Shown: one piece after another, positions 34,800 to 42,609 of the stretch | How the letters are laid out: each line of letters opens with the position of its first letter | Numbering within the stretch: the stretch's first letter is position 1 | Origin: DATATV01 sp036268615 | Lineage (GTDB): Bacteria > Actinomycetota > Actinomycetes > Mycobacteriales > Pseudonocardiaceae | Length of the DNA stretch: 64,000 bases | Direction of reading: 5' to 3' | NCBI GenBank assembly: GCA_036268615.1 | Contig: DATATV010000147.1 | Span: 1-64,000, forward strand | Notes under the pieces: model-generated | Seen by the model: the letters and a program-made list of their open reading frames with translations, nothing else | Told to the model about the DNA's origin: nothing | The model's database searches: none | Translations under genes and position numbers: made by a program

Positions 34800-35945
34800 A
34801 TGAGCCCGACGATGAGCCCAACGATGAGTACGGACCTGACCGGCGAACCGGGCCCCGCGCAAACACCCGACCGGCCGTGGGGGCGCACCTACGCCTGGCT
34901 GAATCTCGTCTACCTGGCGTTGCTGGTGTTCCAGCCTGCCTTCGACCCACAGGCGGGCCGGGCCGACTGGGCCCTGGTGATCGGCACCGTCGTGATCACC
35001 ATCGCCCTGTTCGCCGGCACGTTCGCCCGGCCGGGGCGGGCCCGCTGGTGGTTCACCGTGCCGGTGACCGTGCTCGGGCTCGTGGTGTCCCCGTTCAACA
35101 CCGGGGCCACCGTGCTGTACGTCTACGCCGCCGCCTCGGCCGGGCTGTCCGAGTCGCGGCGCACGGCGTTTCGATGGTTCGCCGGGTTGACCGTGCTGAC
35201 CTTGCTGGCCGGCGTCATCTCGTCGGTGCCGCTGCCGTGGCGGATCTGGGGCGTGCTGCCGTCGCTGCTGTTCATCTGGATCGTCGGACTGATCCAGCTC
35301 CAGTGGACCAGCGGCGAACACGAGACCGCCGAACTGCGGCTGCGCAACGCCCGGATCGAGCACCTGGCCACCATCGCCGAGCGCGAGCGGATCGCCCGTG
35401 ACCTGCACGACCTGCTCGGCCACTCGCTCACCGCGGTGATCATGCGGGCCCAGCTGATCAGGCAGTTCGCCGCCGCCGACCCGGACCGGGTCGCCACCGA
35501 GGCCACCGAGCTTGAGGACGCGGCCCGCGGGGCGCTCGCGCAGGTCCGCGCGGTGGTCAGCGGCTGGCGCCAGGTCGGCCTCGACGAGGAACTGGAGTCC
35601 GCCCAGCGCACGCTGGCCAGCGCGGGGGTCGAACTGGTGACCAGCCGGGACCCCGGCGTGCGGCTCGTCGGCCCCACCGAGCACGTGTTGGCGCTGGCCC
35701 TGCGGGAGGCGGTGACCAACGTGGCCCGGCACGCCCGTGCCCGCACCTGCCGGGTCGGGCTGGAACAACACGTCGGTGAGCTGCGGCTGGTGATCTCCGA
35801 CGACGGGGTCGGCGGGAGTGCGCGGGAGGGCAACGGACTGAGCGGGATGCGCGAGCGGGTCACCGCGATCGGCGGCCAGGTGGCGCGGTTCGGGTCGGCC
35901 GGCACGACCGTGACGATCAGCGTCCCGCTGAAGGTGGCGACCTGA
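34800..35945 (+). CDS. DesK/LiaS-like sensor histidine kinase
   Basis: A 381-residue kinase. The N-terminal half has about four to five membrane segments (residues 25-140), then a coiled dimerisation helix with the phospho-acceptor in ERERIARDLHDLLGHSLTAV (His in DLHD), and a HATPase_c domain with LREAVTNVARHARA (N box) and SDDGVGG and GLSGMRERV (G boxes). Typical of NarL-paired kinases such as DesK and LiaS, which sense membrane state. Three in-frame ATGs (34800, 34812, 34824) lie in a 12-bp tandem repeat, so the exact start is ambiguous. Followed one base later by its response regulator. Confidence 0.92.
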   Translation: MSPTMSPTMSTDLTGEPGPAQTPDRPWGRTYAWLNLVYLALLVFQPAFDPQAGRADWALVIGTVVITIALFAGTFARPGRARWWFTVPVTVLGLVVSPFNTGATVLYVYAAASAGLSESRRTAFRWFAGLTVLTLLAGVISSVPLPWRIWGVLPSLLFIWIVGLIQLQWTSGEHETAELRLRNARIEHLATIAERERIARDLHDLLGHSLTAVIMRAQLIRQFAAADPDRVATEATELEDAARGALAQVRAVVSGWRQVGLDEELESAQRTLASAGVELVTSRDPGVRLVGPTEHVLALALREAVTNVARHARARTCRVGLEQHVGELRLVISDDGVGGSAREGNGLSGMRERVTAIGGQVARFGSAGTTVTISVPLKVAT

Positions 35946-35946
35946 G

Positions 35947-36558
35947 ATGACCGGCCCGATCAGGGTGGTGCTCGCCGAGGACCAGGGCATGGTCCGCGGC
36001 GCGTTCGCCGAACTCCTTGCCCTGCAACCGGATATCGACGTGGTGGCCACCGCGGCCACCGGTGACGACGCACTGCGCGCGGTCGAGGAGCAACGGCCGG
36101 ACGTGCTGCTCACCGATATCGAGATGCCCGGCCGGACCGGGCTGGACGTCGCCGCGGAACTGCACCGCCGGGCCGATCCGGCCAAGGTGCTGATCGTGAC
36201 CACCTTCGCCCGCGGCGGTTATCTGCGCCGTGCGATGGAGGCCGAGGTGGCCGGCTACGTGCTCAAGGACGCGCCGATCGCCGACCTGGCCGACGCGCTG
36301 CGTCGGGTGCATGCCGGTGAGCGGGTGATCGCCCCGGAACTGGCGATGGCCGCCTGGGACCACGCCAGCCCGCTCACCGACCGGGAACGCGACCTGCTCG
36401 CCGAAGTGGCCGTCGGGGCCAGCAACGCCGAGATCGCCAGCAGGCTGCACCTGGCCGAGGGGACCGTCCGCAACTACCTGTCCGCGGTGCTGGCCAAGCT
36501 CGGCGTGCGCAACCGCACCGAAGCCGCCGCCACCGCCCGCGAACGCGGCTGGCTGTGA
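35947..36558 (+). CDS. NarL/LuxR-family response regulator
   Basis: A 203-residue regulator. The receiver domain has AEDQGMVRG (acidic pair), LLTDIEMPG (phospho-acceptor Asp), VTTFAR and YVLKDAP (Lys). The C-terminal LuxR helix-turn-helix reads SPLTDRERDLLAEVAVGASNAEIASRLHLAEGTVRNYLSAVLAKLGVRNR. It is encoded directly behind the histidine kinase and probably activates the ABC-2 exporter genes upstream in response to membrane stress. Confidence 0.94.
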   Translation: MTGPIRVVLAEDQGMVRGAFAELLALQPDIDVVATAATGDDALRAVEEQRPDVLLTDIEMPGRTGLDVAAELHRRADPAKVLIVTTFARGGYLRRAMEAEVAGYVLKDAPIADLADALRRVHAGERVIAPELAMAAWDHASPLTDRERDLLAEVAVGASNAEIASRLHLAEGTVRNYLSAVLAKLGVRNRTEAAATARERGWL

Positions 36559-36676
36559 CCGGCCGGGCGACACCTGCTCGGTCAGCACTGTCGACCGTCG
36601 ATGTCGAGAATGTGGTGTCGGCTCCGTCCCAGGGCCGACAGCGGCCACGACCGGCCGCGCGACGAGAGGGAACGCC

Positions 36677-37174
36677 GTGCAACCCAACGAGATCACCGAG
36701 GTTCTGAACCGACCGATCAGCCAGGAACTGCTGGCCCGCGACCTGACCCGGTTGGCCTACGTCGCCAAGGACGGCACCCCCCGCAACGTGCCGATCGGGT
36801 TCACCTGGAACGGCTCGGAGATCGTCATGTGCACCTCGACGAACGCGCCGAAGCTCTCGTCCCTGCGCGAGAACCCGATGGTTGCCCTGACGATCGACAC
36901 CGAGGTGCACCCGCCCAAGATGCTGCTCGTCCGGGGACATGCCGAGCTGGACGCCGTCGACGGCATCCCCGACGAGTACCTCCAGCTGAACGGCAGCTAC
37001 GAGATGACGCCCGAGCAGCGGGTCGAGTGGGAGCGGGAGGTGCGGTCGCTCTACGACGGCATGGTCCGGATCGTCGTGACCCCGACCTGGGCGAAGCTGA
37101 TCGACTTCGAGACGACCCTGCCGACCGCGGTCGAGGAGTTGGTCCGGCAGCGCGCGGAGCGTCAGCGCGTCTGA
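36677..37174 (+). CDS. Pyridoxamine 5'-phosphate oxidase-like (PPOX) protein
   Basis: A 165-residue split-barrel protein: LTRLAYVAKDGTPRNVPIGFTWNGSEIVMCTSTNAPKLSSLRENPMVALTIDTE is the flavin- or F420-binding core of the PPOX/FDOR superfamily. It starts at GTG 36677 preceded by GAGAGGGA. In actinomycetes many such small proteins bind F420 or haem. It is probably monocistronic; the role is unknown. Confidence 0.85.
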   Translation: MQPNEITEVLNRPISQELLARDLTRLAYVAKDGTPRNVPIGFTWNGSEIVMCTSTNAPKLSSLRENPMVALTIDTEVHPPKMLLVRGHAELDAVDGIPDEYLQLNGSYEMTPEQRVEWEREVRSLYDGMVRIVVTPTWAKLIDFETTLPTAVEELVRQRAERQRV

Positions 37175-37288
37175 GCGCCGCCGGGAACTGTCGCGTCGGG
37201 ATGTCGAGAACCCGTGCGCGGCTTCGTCCCCGCGGCGAACATGGTCACAACTCGTCACAGTCGGCCCGACCGCACCAAGGAGAACATG

Positions 37289-37696
37289 ATGGGCAAGTAC
37301 TTGCTGCTCAAGCACTACCGGGGCGCGCCGGCAGCGGTGAACGACGTGCCGATGGACCAGTGGACACCGGCGGAGATCTCAGCCCACATGCAGTACATGC
37401 AGGACTTCGCCACCCGGCTCGAAGGCACCGGGGAGTTCGTCGACAGTCAGGCACTGTCCCCACGGGGCACGTTCGTCCGCTACGACGGTGAGGGGCGGCC
37501 GCCGGTCACCGACGGCCCGTTCGCGGAGACCAAGGACGTGATCGCCGGTTGGATGGTGATCGACGTCGACACCTACGAGCGGGCGCTCGAACTGGCCGGC
37601 GAACTGTCCGCGGCTCCGGGTGCGGGTGGCAAGCCGATCCACGAATGGCTGGAGCTGCGCCCGTTCCTGGGCTCGTCCCCGACCGTCACGGAGTGA
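37289..37696 (+). CDS. DGPF/YCII-related protein
   Basis: A 135-residue protein with the YCII-like ferredoxin fold and the name-giving VTDGPFAETKDVIAGWMVIDVD motif. ATG 37289 has AAGGAG at the optimal distance; an adjacent ATG at 37286 is possible. DGPF proteins are encoded next to ECF42-type sigma factors, as here (the sigma gene begins six bases after this stop), and are usually their main target. Biochemical function is not known. Confidence 0.9.
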   Translation: MGKYLLLKHYRGAPAAVNDVPMDQWTPAEISAHMQYMQDFATRLEGTGEFVDSQALSPRGTFVRYDGEGRPPVTDGPFAETKDVIAGWMVIDVDTYERALELAGELSAAPGAGGKPIHEWLELRPFLGSSPTVTE

Positions 37697-37702
37697 CGAA
37701 CG

Positions 37703-38863
37703 GTGGACGAGGCGCTGCTGCCGACCCTCACCCCCACCGTGATCGGCATCCTCGTCCGCCGCGGAGCTGACTTCGCGACGGCCGAGGATGCCGTGCAGGA
37801 CGCCCTGGTCGAGGCCGTGCGCGGGTGGCCGGACGATCCGCCGCGGGACCCCAAGGGCTGGCTGGTCACCGTGGCCTGGCGCAAGTTCCTCGACGCCGCC
37901 CGCGCCGACACCTCCCGGCGGCACCGCGAGCTGCGCGTCGAGGAGGAGCCGGTACCCGGCCCGGGGGAGGCGGTCGACGACACGCTCCAGCTGTACTTCC
38001 TGTGCGCGCACCCGTCCCTGACGCCGGCTTCGGCGGTCGCGCTCACGCTGCGCGCGGTCGGCGGCCTGACCACCCGGCAGATCGCGCAGGCCTACCTCGT
38101 GCCGGAGGCGACCATGGCCCAGCGGATCAGCCGGGCCAAGCGAACCGTCTCGGGTGTCCGGTTCAACCAGGCCGGTGACGTGGCCACCGTGCTGCGCGTG
38201 CTCTACCTGGTCTTCAACGAGGGCTACTCCGGCGACGTCGACCTCGCCGCCGAGGCGATCCGGCTGACCCGCCAACTGGCCGCCATGACCATGCACGAGG
38301 AGGTAGCGGGCCTGCTCGCGCTGATGCTGCTGCACCACGCCCGGCGGCCGGCCCGGACCGGCCCGGCCGGCCGGCTCGTGCCGCTTGCAGAGCAGGACCG
38401 CGGCCGGTGGAACACCCGCCTGATTGCCGAGGGCGTCGACGTGCTCCAGGCGGCGCTGGCCCGCGACCGCCTTGGCGAGTTCCAGGCTCAGGCCGCCATC
38501 GCCGCGCTGCACGCCGATGCCAGCACGGCCGAGGAGACCGACTGGGTGCAGATCGTCGAGTGGTACGACGAACTGGTGCGGCTCACCGACAGCCCGGTGG
38601 CCCGACTCAACCGGGCCGTCGCGGTCGGCGAGGCGGACGGCCCACAGGCCGGCCTGACCGCCCTGGCGGAACTCGACCCGGCCCTGCCCCGCCACGCCGC
38701 CGTGGCCGCGTACCTGCACGAGCGGGCCGGTGACCCGGTGACCGCGGCCCGGCTCTATACCGAAGCCGCCCGATTGGCGCCCAACCTCCCCGAGCGTGTC
38801 CACCTCACGCAGCAGGCGGCACGGCTCAACGCGCAATTGCGCGGTTGCCCGGAAGATGGTTAA
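37703..38863 (+). CDS. ECF42-type RNA polymerase sigma factor with C-terminal extension
   Basis: A 386-residue sigma factor. Region 2 is seen in ATAEDAVQDALVEAVRGWP and WLVTVAWRKFLDAARA, and region 4 in LTTRQIAQAYLVPEATMAQRISRAKRTV. The C-terminal 200 residues are a helical, TPR-like extension (VLRVLYLVFNEGYSG, RLNRAVAVGEADGPQAGLTAL) that is required for activity in this group, and there is no anti-sigma gene, which is normal for ECF42. GTG 37703 is the start. Directly coupled to the DGPF gene, consistent with an autoregulated stress module. Confidence 0.92.
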   Translation: MDEALLPTLTPTVIGILVRRGADFATAEDAVQDALVEAVRGWPDDPPRDPKGWLVTVAWRKFLDAARADTSRRHRELRVEEEPVPGPGEAVDDTLQLYFLCAHPSLTPASAVALTLRAVGGLTTRQIAQAYLVPEATMAQRISRAKRTVSGVRFNQAGDVATVLRVLYLVFNEGYSGDVDLAAEAIRLTRQLAAMTMHEEVAGLLALMLLHHARRPARTGPAGRLVPLAEQDRGRWNTRLIAEGVDVLQAALARDRLGEFQAQAAIAALHADASTAEETDWVQIVEWYDELVRLTDSPVARLNRAVAVGEADGPQAGLTALAELDPALPRHAAVAAYLHERAGDPVTAARLYTEAARLAPNLPERVHLTQQAARLNAQLRGCPEDG

Positions 38864-38871
38864 GCAACTAC

Positions 38872-38899
38872 TTGACTATTGGTGCGACGCCCGTAAGGT
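38872..38899 (+). promoter_or_regulatory. Promoter of the ArsR-AHSA1 unit, with flanking GGTTAAGCA direct repeats
   Basis: -35 TTGACT (38872-38877) and -10 TAAGGT (38894-38899) are 16 bp apart. The ArsR GTG at 38907 begins eight bases past the -10, so transcription would start at or next to the first codon (leaderless mRNA). GGTTAAGCA occurs twice, at 38858-38866 and 38898-38906, 40 bp apart, and may be the ArsR operator. Confidence 0.55.
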
Positions 38900-38906
38900 T
38901 AAGCAT

Positions 38907-39233
38907 GTGCCTAACCAACGGGAACCCCTTGACCAGGTGTTCAAGGCGTTGGCCGATCCGAGCCGGCGGCTGATGATCGAACGCCTTGTTCGGGGCCCGG
39001 CGTCGGTGGGTGAGCTGGCCGAGCCGTTGGAGATGTCGCTGCCGGCGGTCCTCCAGCATCTCCAGGTGCTCCAGGACTGCGGGCTGGTGCGGACCGAGAA
39101 GGTCGGCCGGACCCGGACCTGCCAGCTGGCACCCGAGGAACTGCGGTCGGCGGAGAACTGGCTGCACCAGCAGCGCACCGCCTGGGAGGCCAGGCTCGAT
39201 CGCCTCGGTGACCTCCTTGGCGACGAACCGTAG
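38907..39233 (+). CDS. ArsR-family winged-helix regulator
   Basis: A 108-residue regulator: QVFKALADPSRRLMIERLVRGPASVGELAEPLEMSLPAVLQHLQVLQDCGLVRTEKVGRTRTCQLAP, the ArsR DNA-binding core. No metal-binding Cys motif is present, as in the metal-independent SdpR-like subgroup that is paired with AHSA1 proteins. GTG 38907 is chosen for homology length and promoter position; an upstream ATG at 38856 would place the promoter inside the gene. It is followed by an AHSA1 gene 53 bp away, the usual partnership. Confidence 0.9.
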   Translation: MPNQREPLDQVFKALADPSRRLMIERLVRGPASVGELAEPLEMSLPAVLQHLQVLQDCGLVRTEKVGRTRTCQLAPEELRSAENWLHQQRTAWEARLDRLGDLLGDEP

Positions 39234-39286
39234 ACCCATCAGGCAGGACCCAGCTGACAGATCGATCGGACAAGGAGCTGAGCACC

Positions 39287-39745
39287 ATGACCGAACACAC
39301 CGTCAAGCACCACACGTTCACCATCGAGCGCACCTACCCCGCCACGGTGGCCAGGGTGTTCCGGGCGTGGTCGGACCCGGACGTGAAGGGCCGCTGGTTC
39401 GCCGGTGCGGGCAACAAGTACGAACTCGACTTCCGGGTGGGCGGCATCGAGGTCAACCGGGCTGTCGCGCCCGGCGGCACGGTCATGGTGTTCGAGTCGC
39501 GTTACCACGACATCGTCGCGGGGGAGCGGATCGTCTACAACTCGACGCTGTCCGGGGACGGTGTGGTGTCGACGGTGTCGCTGACGACGGTGGAGTTCTG
39601 TGCCGGGGGTGACGCGACCCGCCTGGTGCTCGTCGAGCAGGGCACCTTCCTGGACGGGCAGGAGCAGCCGGGTTGGCGGGAACAGGGCACCAGCAACTGG
39701 CTGGACGCACTGGGCGCCGAACTGCGGGCCGTTGGCGCGTCATGA
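39287..39745 (+). CDS. SRPBCC/AHSA1-domain protein
   Basis: A 152-residue START-like protein (FTIERTYPATVARVFRAWSDPDVKGRWFAG, then ERIVYNSTLSGDG and GTFLDGQEQPGWREQGTSNWLDALGAEL). Members bind hydrophobic ligands or act in stress responses and are often co-encoded with an ArsR regulator. ATG 39287 follows AAGGAG. Specific function unknown. Confidence 0.9.
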   Translation: MTEHTVKHHTFTIERTYPATVARVFRAWSDPDVKGRWFAGAGNKYELDFRVGGIEVNRAVAPGGTVMVFESRYHDIVAGERIVYNSTLSGDGVVSTVSLTTVEFCAGGDATRLVLVEQGTFLDGQEQPGWREQGTSNWLDALGAELRAVGAS

Positions 39746-39865
39746 TCGCACCGGGCGCACCATGGCCCGATGCGCCCGCCCGACGGTGACAGATCCGCCG
39801 GCTGCGCGGCGTTTCCTGACCAGCCTGGAGGGCGCCGGGCGATTGGCGTCGATCACCGCGGAGGG

Positions 39866-40078
39866 ATGAACGTGCCGCACATCGGCAGGTCCGTGAGCGG
39901 CGGACCGCGCCTCGGCGATCTCCGTGCCGGGGCGATGGCCACCGCGACGACCTTCACGATCGCCTGGTCGGGCACGGCGCTGGCCTGCATCGCCCTTGTC
40001 CTGGTCGCCGTGCTGAGCGTGGGATCGTTCTGGCGCTACGACATCCGGGACCACGGTTCGACCACAGTGGACACCTGA
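39866..40078 (+). CDS. Possible small membrane protein, or C-terminal fragment of an MFS-type transporter
   Basis: A 70-residue frame with one long hydrophobic segment (about residues 28-55, TFTIAWSGTALACIALVLVAVLSVGSFW) followed by a short polar tail. The ATG at 39866 follows GGAGG but with almost no spacing. It may be the last helix and tail of a degraded transporter rather than an independent gene, given the hydrolase tail directly downstream. Confidence 0.35.
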   Translation: MNVPHIGRSVSGGPRLGDLRAGAMATATTFTIAWSGTALACIALVLVAVLSVGSFWRYDIRDHGSTTVDT

Positions 40079-40147
40079 TCCGCTGTCGGGAGCGCCGGCG
40101 AGGTGCACCGCCGAATCCGATCGTGTTGCCGTTCGGCTAGCGGTCCA

Positions 40148-40273
40148 GTTGACCTGCGTGACCTGCCGGACGCGACGATGGTCCGACTGGACTCCGGCCA
40201 CTTCGCGGTGGCGGACTGCCTCGACCAGATCGCCGACGACATCAAGGACTTCTATGACGGCAACGTCAAGTAG
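40148..40273 (+). pseudogene. C-terminal tail of an alpha/beta hydrolase
   Basis: About 41 residues, LPDATMVRLDSGHFAVADCLDQIADDIKDFYDG, match the last part of alpha/beta hydrolases, including the catalytic His in SGHFAV. The rest of the enzyme is absent and no start codon is present in register. The frame closes at the TAG 40271-40273. It is a remnant, too short for most gene finders. Confidence 0.7.
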
Positions 40274-40368
40274 GGACAGGTAGAACGCGGATGGCGGCTT
40301 GGCGGTCCCGCCACCCGCGATGCCGCCCGCCGTGTCCGGCCGGGCAGCACGCGGTGCTGCGGGAGTGC

Positions 40369-40848
40369 TCAGACATATCGCACTTCGATGGGCTGGTCGT
40401 CGTGAAAGTAGACTCCCTGGTCGTTCTCCTGCAGATTTTGCAGATCGAAATGATATGGCCACCCCGGAGTCATGGTGACCGAATTGACCCCGCGAATGAC
40501 CGTGCCACCACCCACCGCGAGTGCCGCATGATAGTAACCCGGGTCGTAGTTGCCGATCCGCTTGAACCCGACGGCACAGCCCTGAGCGATGTTTTCGCCG
40601 CCCCATAGTGCCCCGTTGTCGAAACTGAAGACCGGAAGCAGGTTCTGGCCGCCCCTTCCCGTCATGATGTCGTACGAGATGCGCCCCTGCAGGGCCAGGC
40701 AGAAAGCGACGGCGTCGTAGCACAGGCCGGGTGTGTAGTGTGCGATGTCCGCGGCGCCGCTGACCAGGTCGGTGAACAGTTGGTACTTTTCATTCATCCC
40801 TTGTTGCAACGCATGGGCACCTAACGGGGTGACTCCCATTCCGCTCAT
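40369..40848 (-). CDS. Small protein of unknown function with papain-like Cys and His motifs
   Basis: A 159-residue protein with lower GC at wobble positions than its neighbours. The motifs TPGLCYDAVAFCLALQG (a Cys at the start of a helix) and GYYHAALAVGGGTVIRGVNS (a His in a strand) are spaced as in papain-like NlpC/P60 or deamidase folds, suggesting a Cys-His pair. It also has GENIAQGCAVGFKRIG and a charged C terminus. No signal peptide. ATG 40848 has AAAGG immediately before it; ATG 40839 has better spacing. I do not recognise the family. It could be an effector, toxin domain or peptidase-like protein; base composition hints at transfer. Confidence 0.6.
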   Translation of the reverse strand: MSGMGVTPLGAHALQQGMNEKYQLFTDLVSGAADIAHYTPGLCYDAVAFCLALQGRISYDIMTGRGGQNLLPVFSFDNGALWGGENIAQGCAVGFKRIGNYDPGYYHAALAVGGGTVIRGVNSVTMTPGWPYHFDLQNLQENDQGVYFHDDQPIEVRYV

Positions 40849-41070
40849 CCTTTCGATGTGGGCACGATCCTTTTGTCAGCCAGGTCAGGAAAAGACGCTA
40901 GGACAACGGATTCCGGCCCACACCGGCCGGGACCGCACCCACGGTCGCACGATCACGTGCGGCATCGCGCAGCACAGCGGAGGGAGTAGCCGATGCGTTG
41001 TTCGACCAGCACCGGTGGTCCGGTCGGCGGGACGTGTACGTCTTCGCCGTCGGCGGACGAGATCCCGTGG

Positions 41071-41802
41071 TCAGGCGAGGATTCCCCCGTCGACCACCAG
41101 TTCGGTGCCGGTGACGAACCCGCTGTCGTCGCTGGCGAAGTAGAGGATGGCCGCGGCCACGTCGGAGACATCGCCCAGCCGACCCAGCGGCGTGCGGCGG
41201 ACAGCGGATTCGCGCAGCCGTTGCGTTGCGGCCTGGACCATCGGTGTGTCGATGAAGCCCGGCACGATCGCGTTCACCCTGATGTCGCGCGGGGCGAACT
41301 CGCGGGCGGCGAACCGGGTCATGCCACGGACGGCCCATTTCGTGGCCTGGTAGGCGATCGAGCTGCCCTGTCCCTGCATCCCGGCATGGGAGGACAGGTT
41401 GATGATCGAGCCGCCGCCGTCCCGGGCGAGCGCGTCGGCGAACGTGCGCATGCCCAGCAGGATGCCGGTCTGGTTCACCGCGACCATCCGGTGCCAGGTG
41501 TCGAGCGGGATGTCGGCGATCATCCCTTCGCGGAAGATGCCCGCGCTGTTGACGAGCACGTCCACCCGGCCGAAGGTCGCCAGGACGTGGTCGTGAACCC
41601 GTTGCCAGTCCGCCTCGGCCGAGACGTCATGGGTGATCTGCTCCGGCGTGGCCACGTCGGGCAGGACGATGTCGGTGACGCAGACCTGTGCGCCTTCGGC
41701 TCGCATCAGATCGGCGGCACCCTTGCCGATGCCTGACGCGCCACCGGTCACGACCGCGACCTTGCCGGCCAGCCGGCCGGTCCGGGGTGCTGGTGTCGTC
41801 AT
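41071..41802 (-). CDS. SDR-family NAD(P)-dependent oxidoreductase
   Basis: A 243-residue classical SDR: AVVTGGASGIGKG (cofactor loop), NSAG, and catalytic YQATK. FabG/3-hydroxyacyl-CoA dehydrogenase-like. It is the last gene of the minus-strand CoA operon, four bases after the previous SDR. The 220 bp beyond its stop hold no intact gene, though short frames there read like the beginning of a CoA ligase (VEQRIGYSL). Confidence 0.9.
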   Translation of the reverse strand: MTTPAPRTGRLAGKVAVVTGGASGIGKGAADLMRAEGAQVCVTDIVLPDVATPEQITHDVSAEADWQRVHDHVLATFGRVDVLVNSAGIFREGMIADIPLDTWHRMVAVNQTGILLGMRTFADALARDGGGSIINLSSHAGMQGQGSSIAYQATKWAVRGMTRFAAREFAPRDIRVNAIVPGFIDTPMVQAATQRLRESAVRRTPLGRLGDVSDVAAAILYFASDDSGFVTGTELVVDGGILA

Positions 41803-41805
41803 GGG

Positions 41806-42609
41806 TCACGCCTCGACTTCGCGGTGACTCGGCGGATTCGCGACCAGCCGTTGCATGGCGGCGATCCATCGCTCCGGGTTGGCGGCCTTCTTCGCCCAGA
41901 AGGTCGCGACCTCCGGGTGCGGCACGATCAGGAACCGGCCGTCCTCGACGGCGGCGCTGACCGCCTCGGCGACCTGTTCCGGGCTCAGGATCGCCCCGGA
42001 CGCGGCCACCGCCCGAGCCGAGGCCACGCCCTCGGCCAACGGTTTCATCAGCATCGGGGTGGCGACGCCCATCGGACACAGCACGCTGACACCCACCCCG
42101 CTGGGCCCGTAGCTGATGGCCAGCCACTCGGCGAATCCGACGGCGGCGTGCTTGCTGGCCGTGTACGGGGCGTCCGCCGGTGCGCTGAGCAGTCCGGCTG
42201 CGGACGCGGTGGCCACGAAGTGGCCCTGGCCCTGCGCGACCATGTGCGGGATGACGGCCTGGGCGGCATGAACATGGGCCATCACGTTGACGTCGAAGGC
42301 GCGCCGCCAGATCGCGTCGGTGGCGCCCAGGCCCTGCTCGGCGGTGATGCCGGCGTTGGCGCAGTACAGGTCGATCCGGCCGAAGCGGTCGATGGCGCGG
42401 TCGACCACCGCGCGCACCGCCTGCCCGTCGGCGACGTCGAGGGTTTCGGGTACGCCGTTGATCTCGGCGGCGACCGCCCGGGCCGTCGCCGCGTCGCGGT
42501 CGGCGACGATGACGGTGCGCGCGCCCAGGGCGGCGAATCGGCGGGCCAGGGCCGCACCGATGCCACCGCCGGCTCCGGTGACGACGGTTACCGCGTCGCT
42601 GATTCTCAC
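41806..42609 (-). CDS. SDR-family oxidoreductase
   Basis: A 267-residue SDR: VTVVTGAGGGIGAALARRFAALG, YCANAGI and catalytic YTASK. The C terminus (PEVATFWAKKAANPERWIAAMQRLV) matches SDRs linked to acyl-CoA catabolic clusters. GTG 42609 overlaps the acyl-CoA dehydrogenase stop as GTGA; the longer open frame upstream is antisense of that gene. Confidence 0.88.
   Translation of the reverse strand: MRISDAVTVVTGAGGGIGAALARRFAALGARTVIVADRDAATARAVAAEINGVPETLDVADGQAVRAVVDRAIDRFGRIDLYCANAGITAEQGLGATDAIWRRAFDVNVMAHVHAAQAVIPHMVAQGQGHFVATASAAGLLSAPADAPYTASKHAAVGFAEWLAISYGPSGVGVSVLCPMGVATPMLMKPLAEGVASARAVAASGAILSPEQVAEAVSAAVEDGRFLIVPHPEVATFWAKKAANPERWIAAMQRLVANPPSHREVEA

Noticed and set aside
33140..36558. 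BceAB-type bacitracin module
   Set aside because: The permease is a six-helix ABC-2 type without the large extracellular loop of BceB, and the kinase is DesK-like with more than two helices.
40849..41070. Start of an acyl-CoA ligase gene after the last SDR
   Set aside because: Short suggestive strings (VEQRIGYSL, LRDAARDRA) are in different frames and stop quickly; too weak to annotate.
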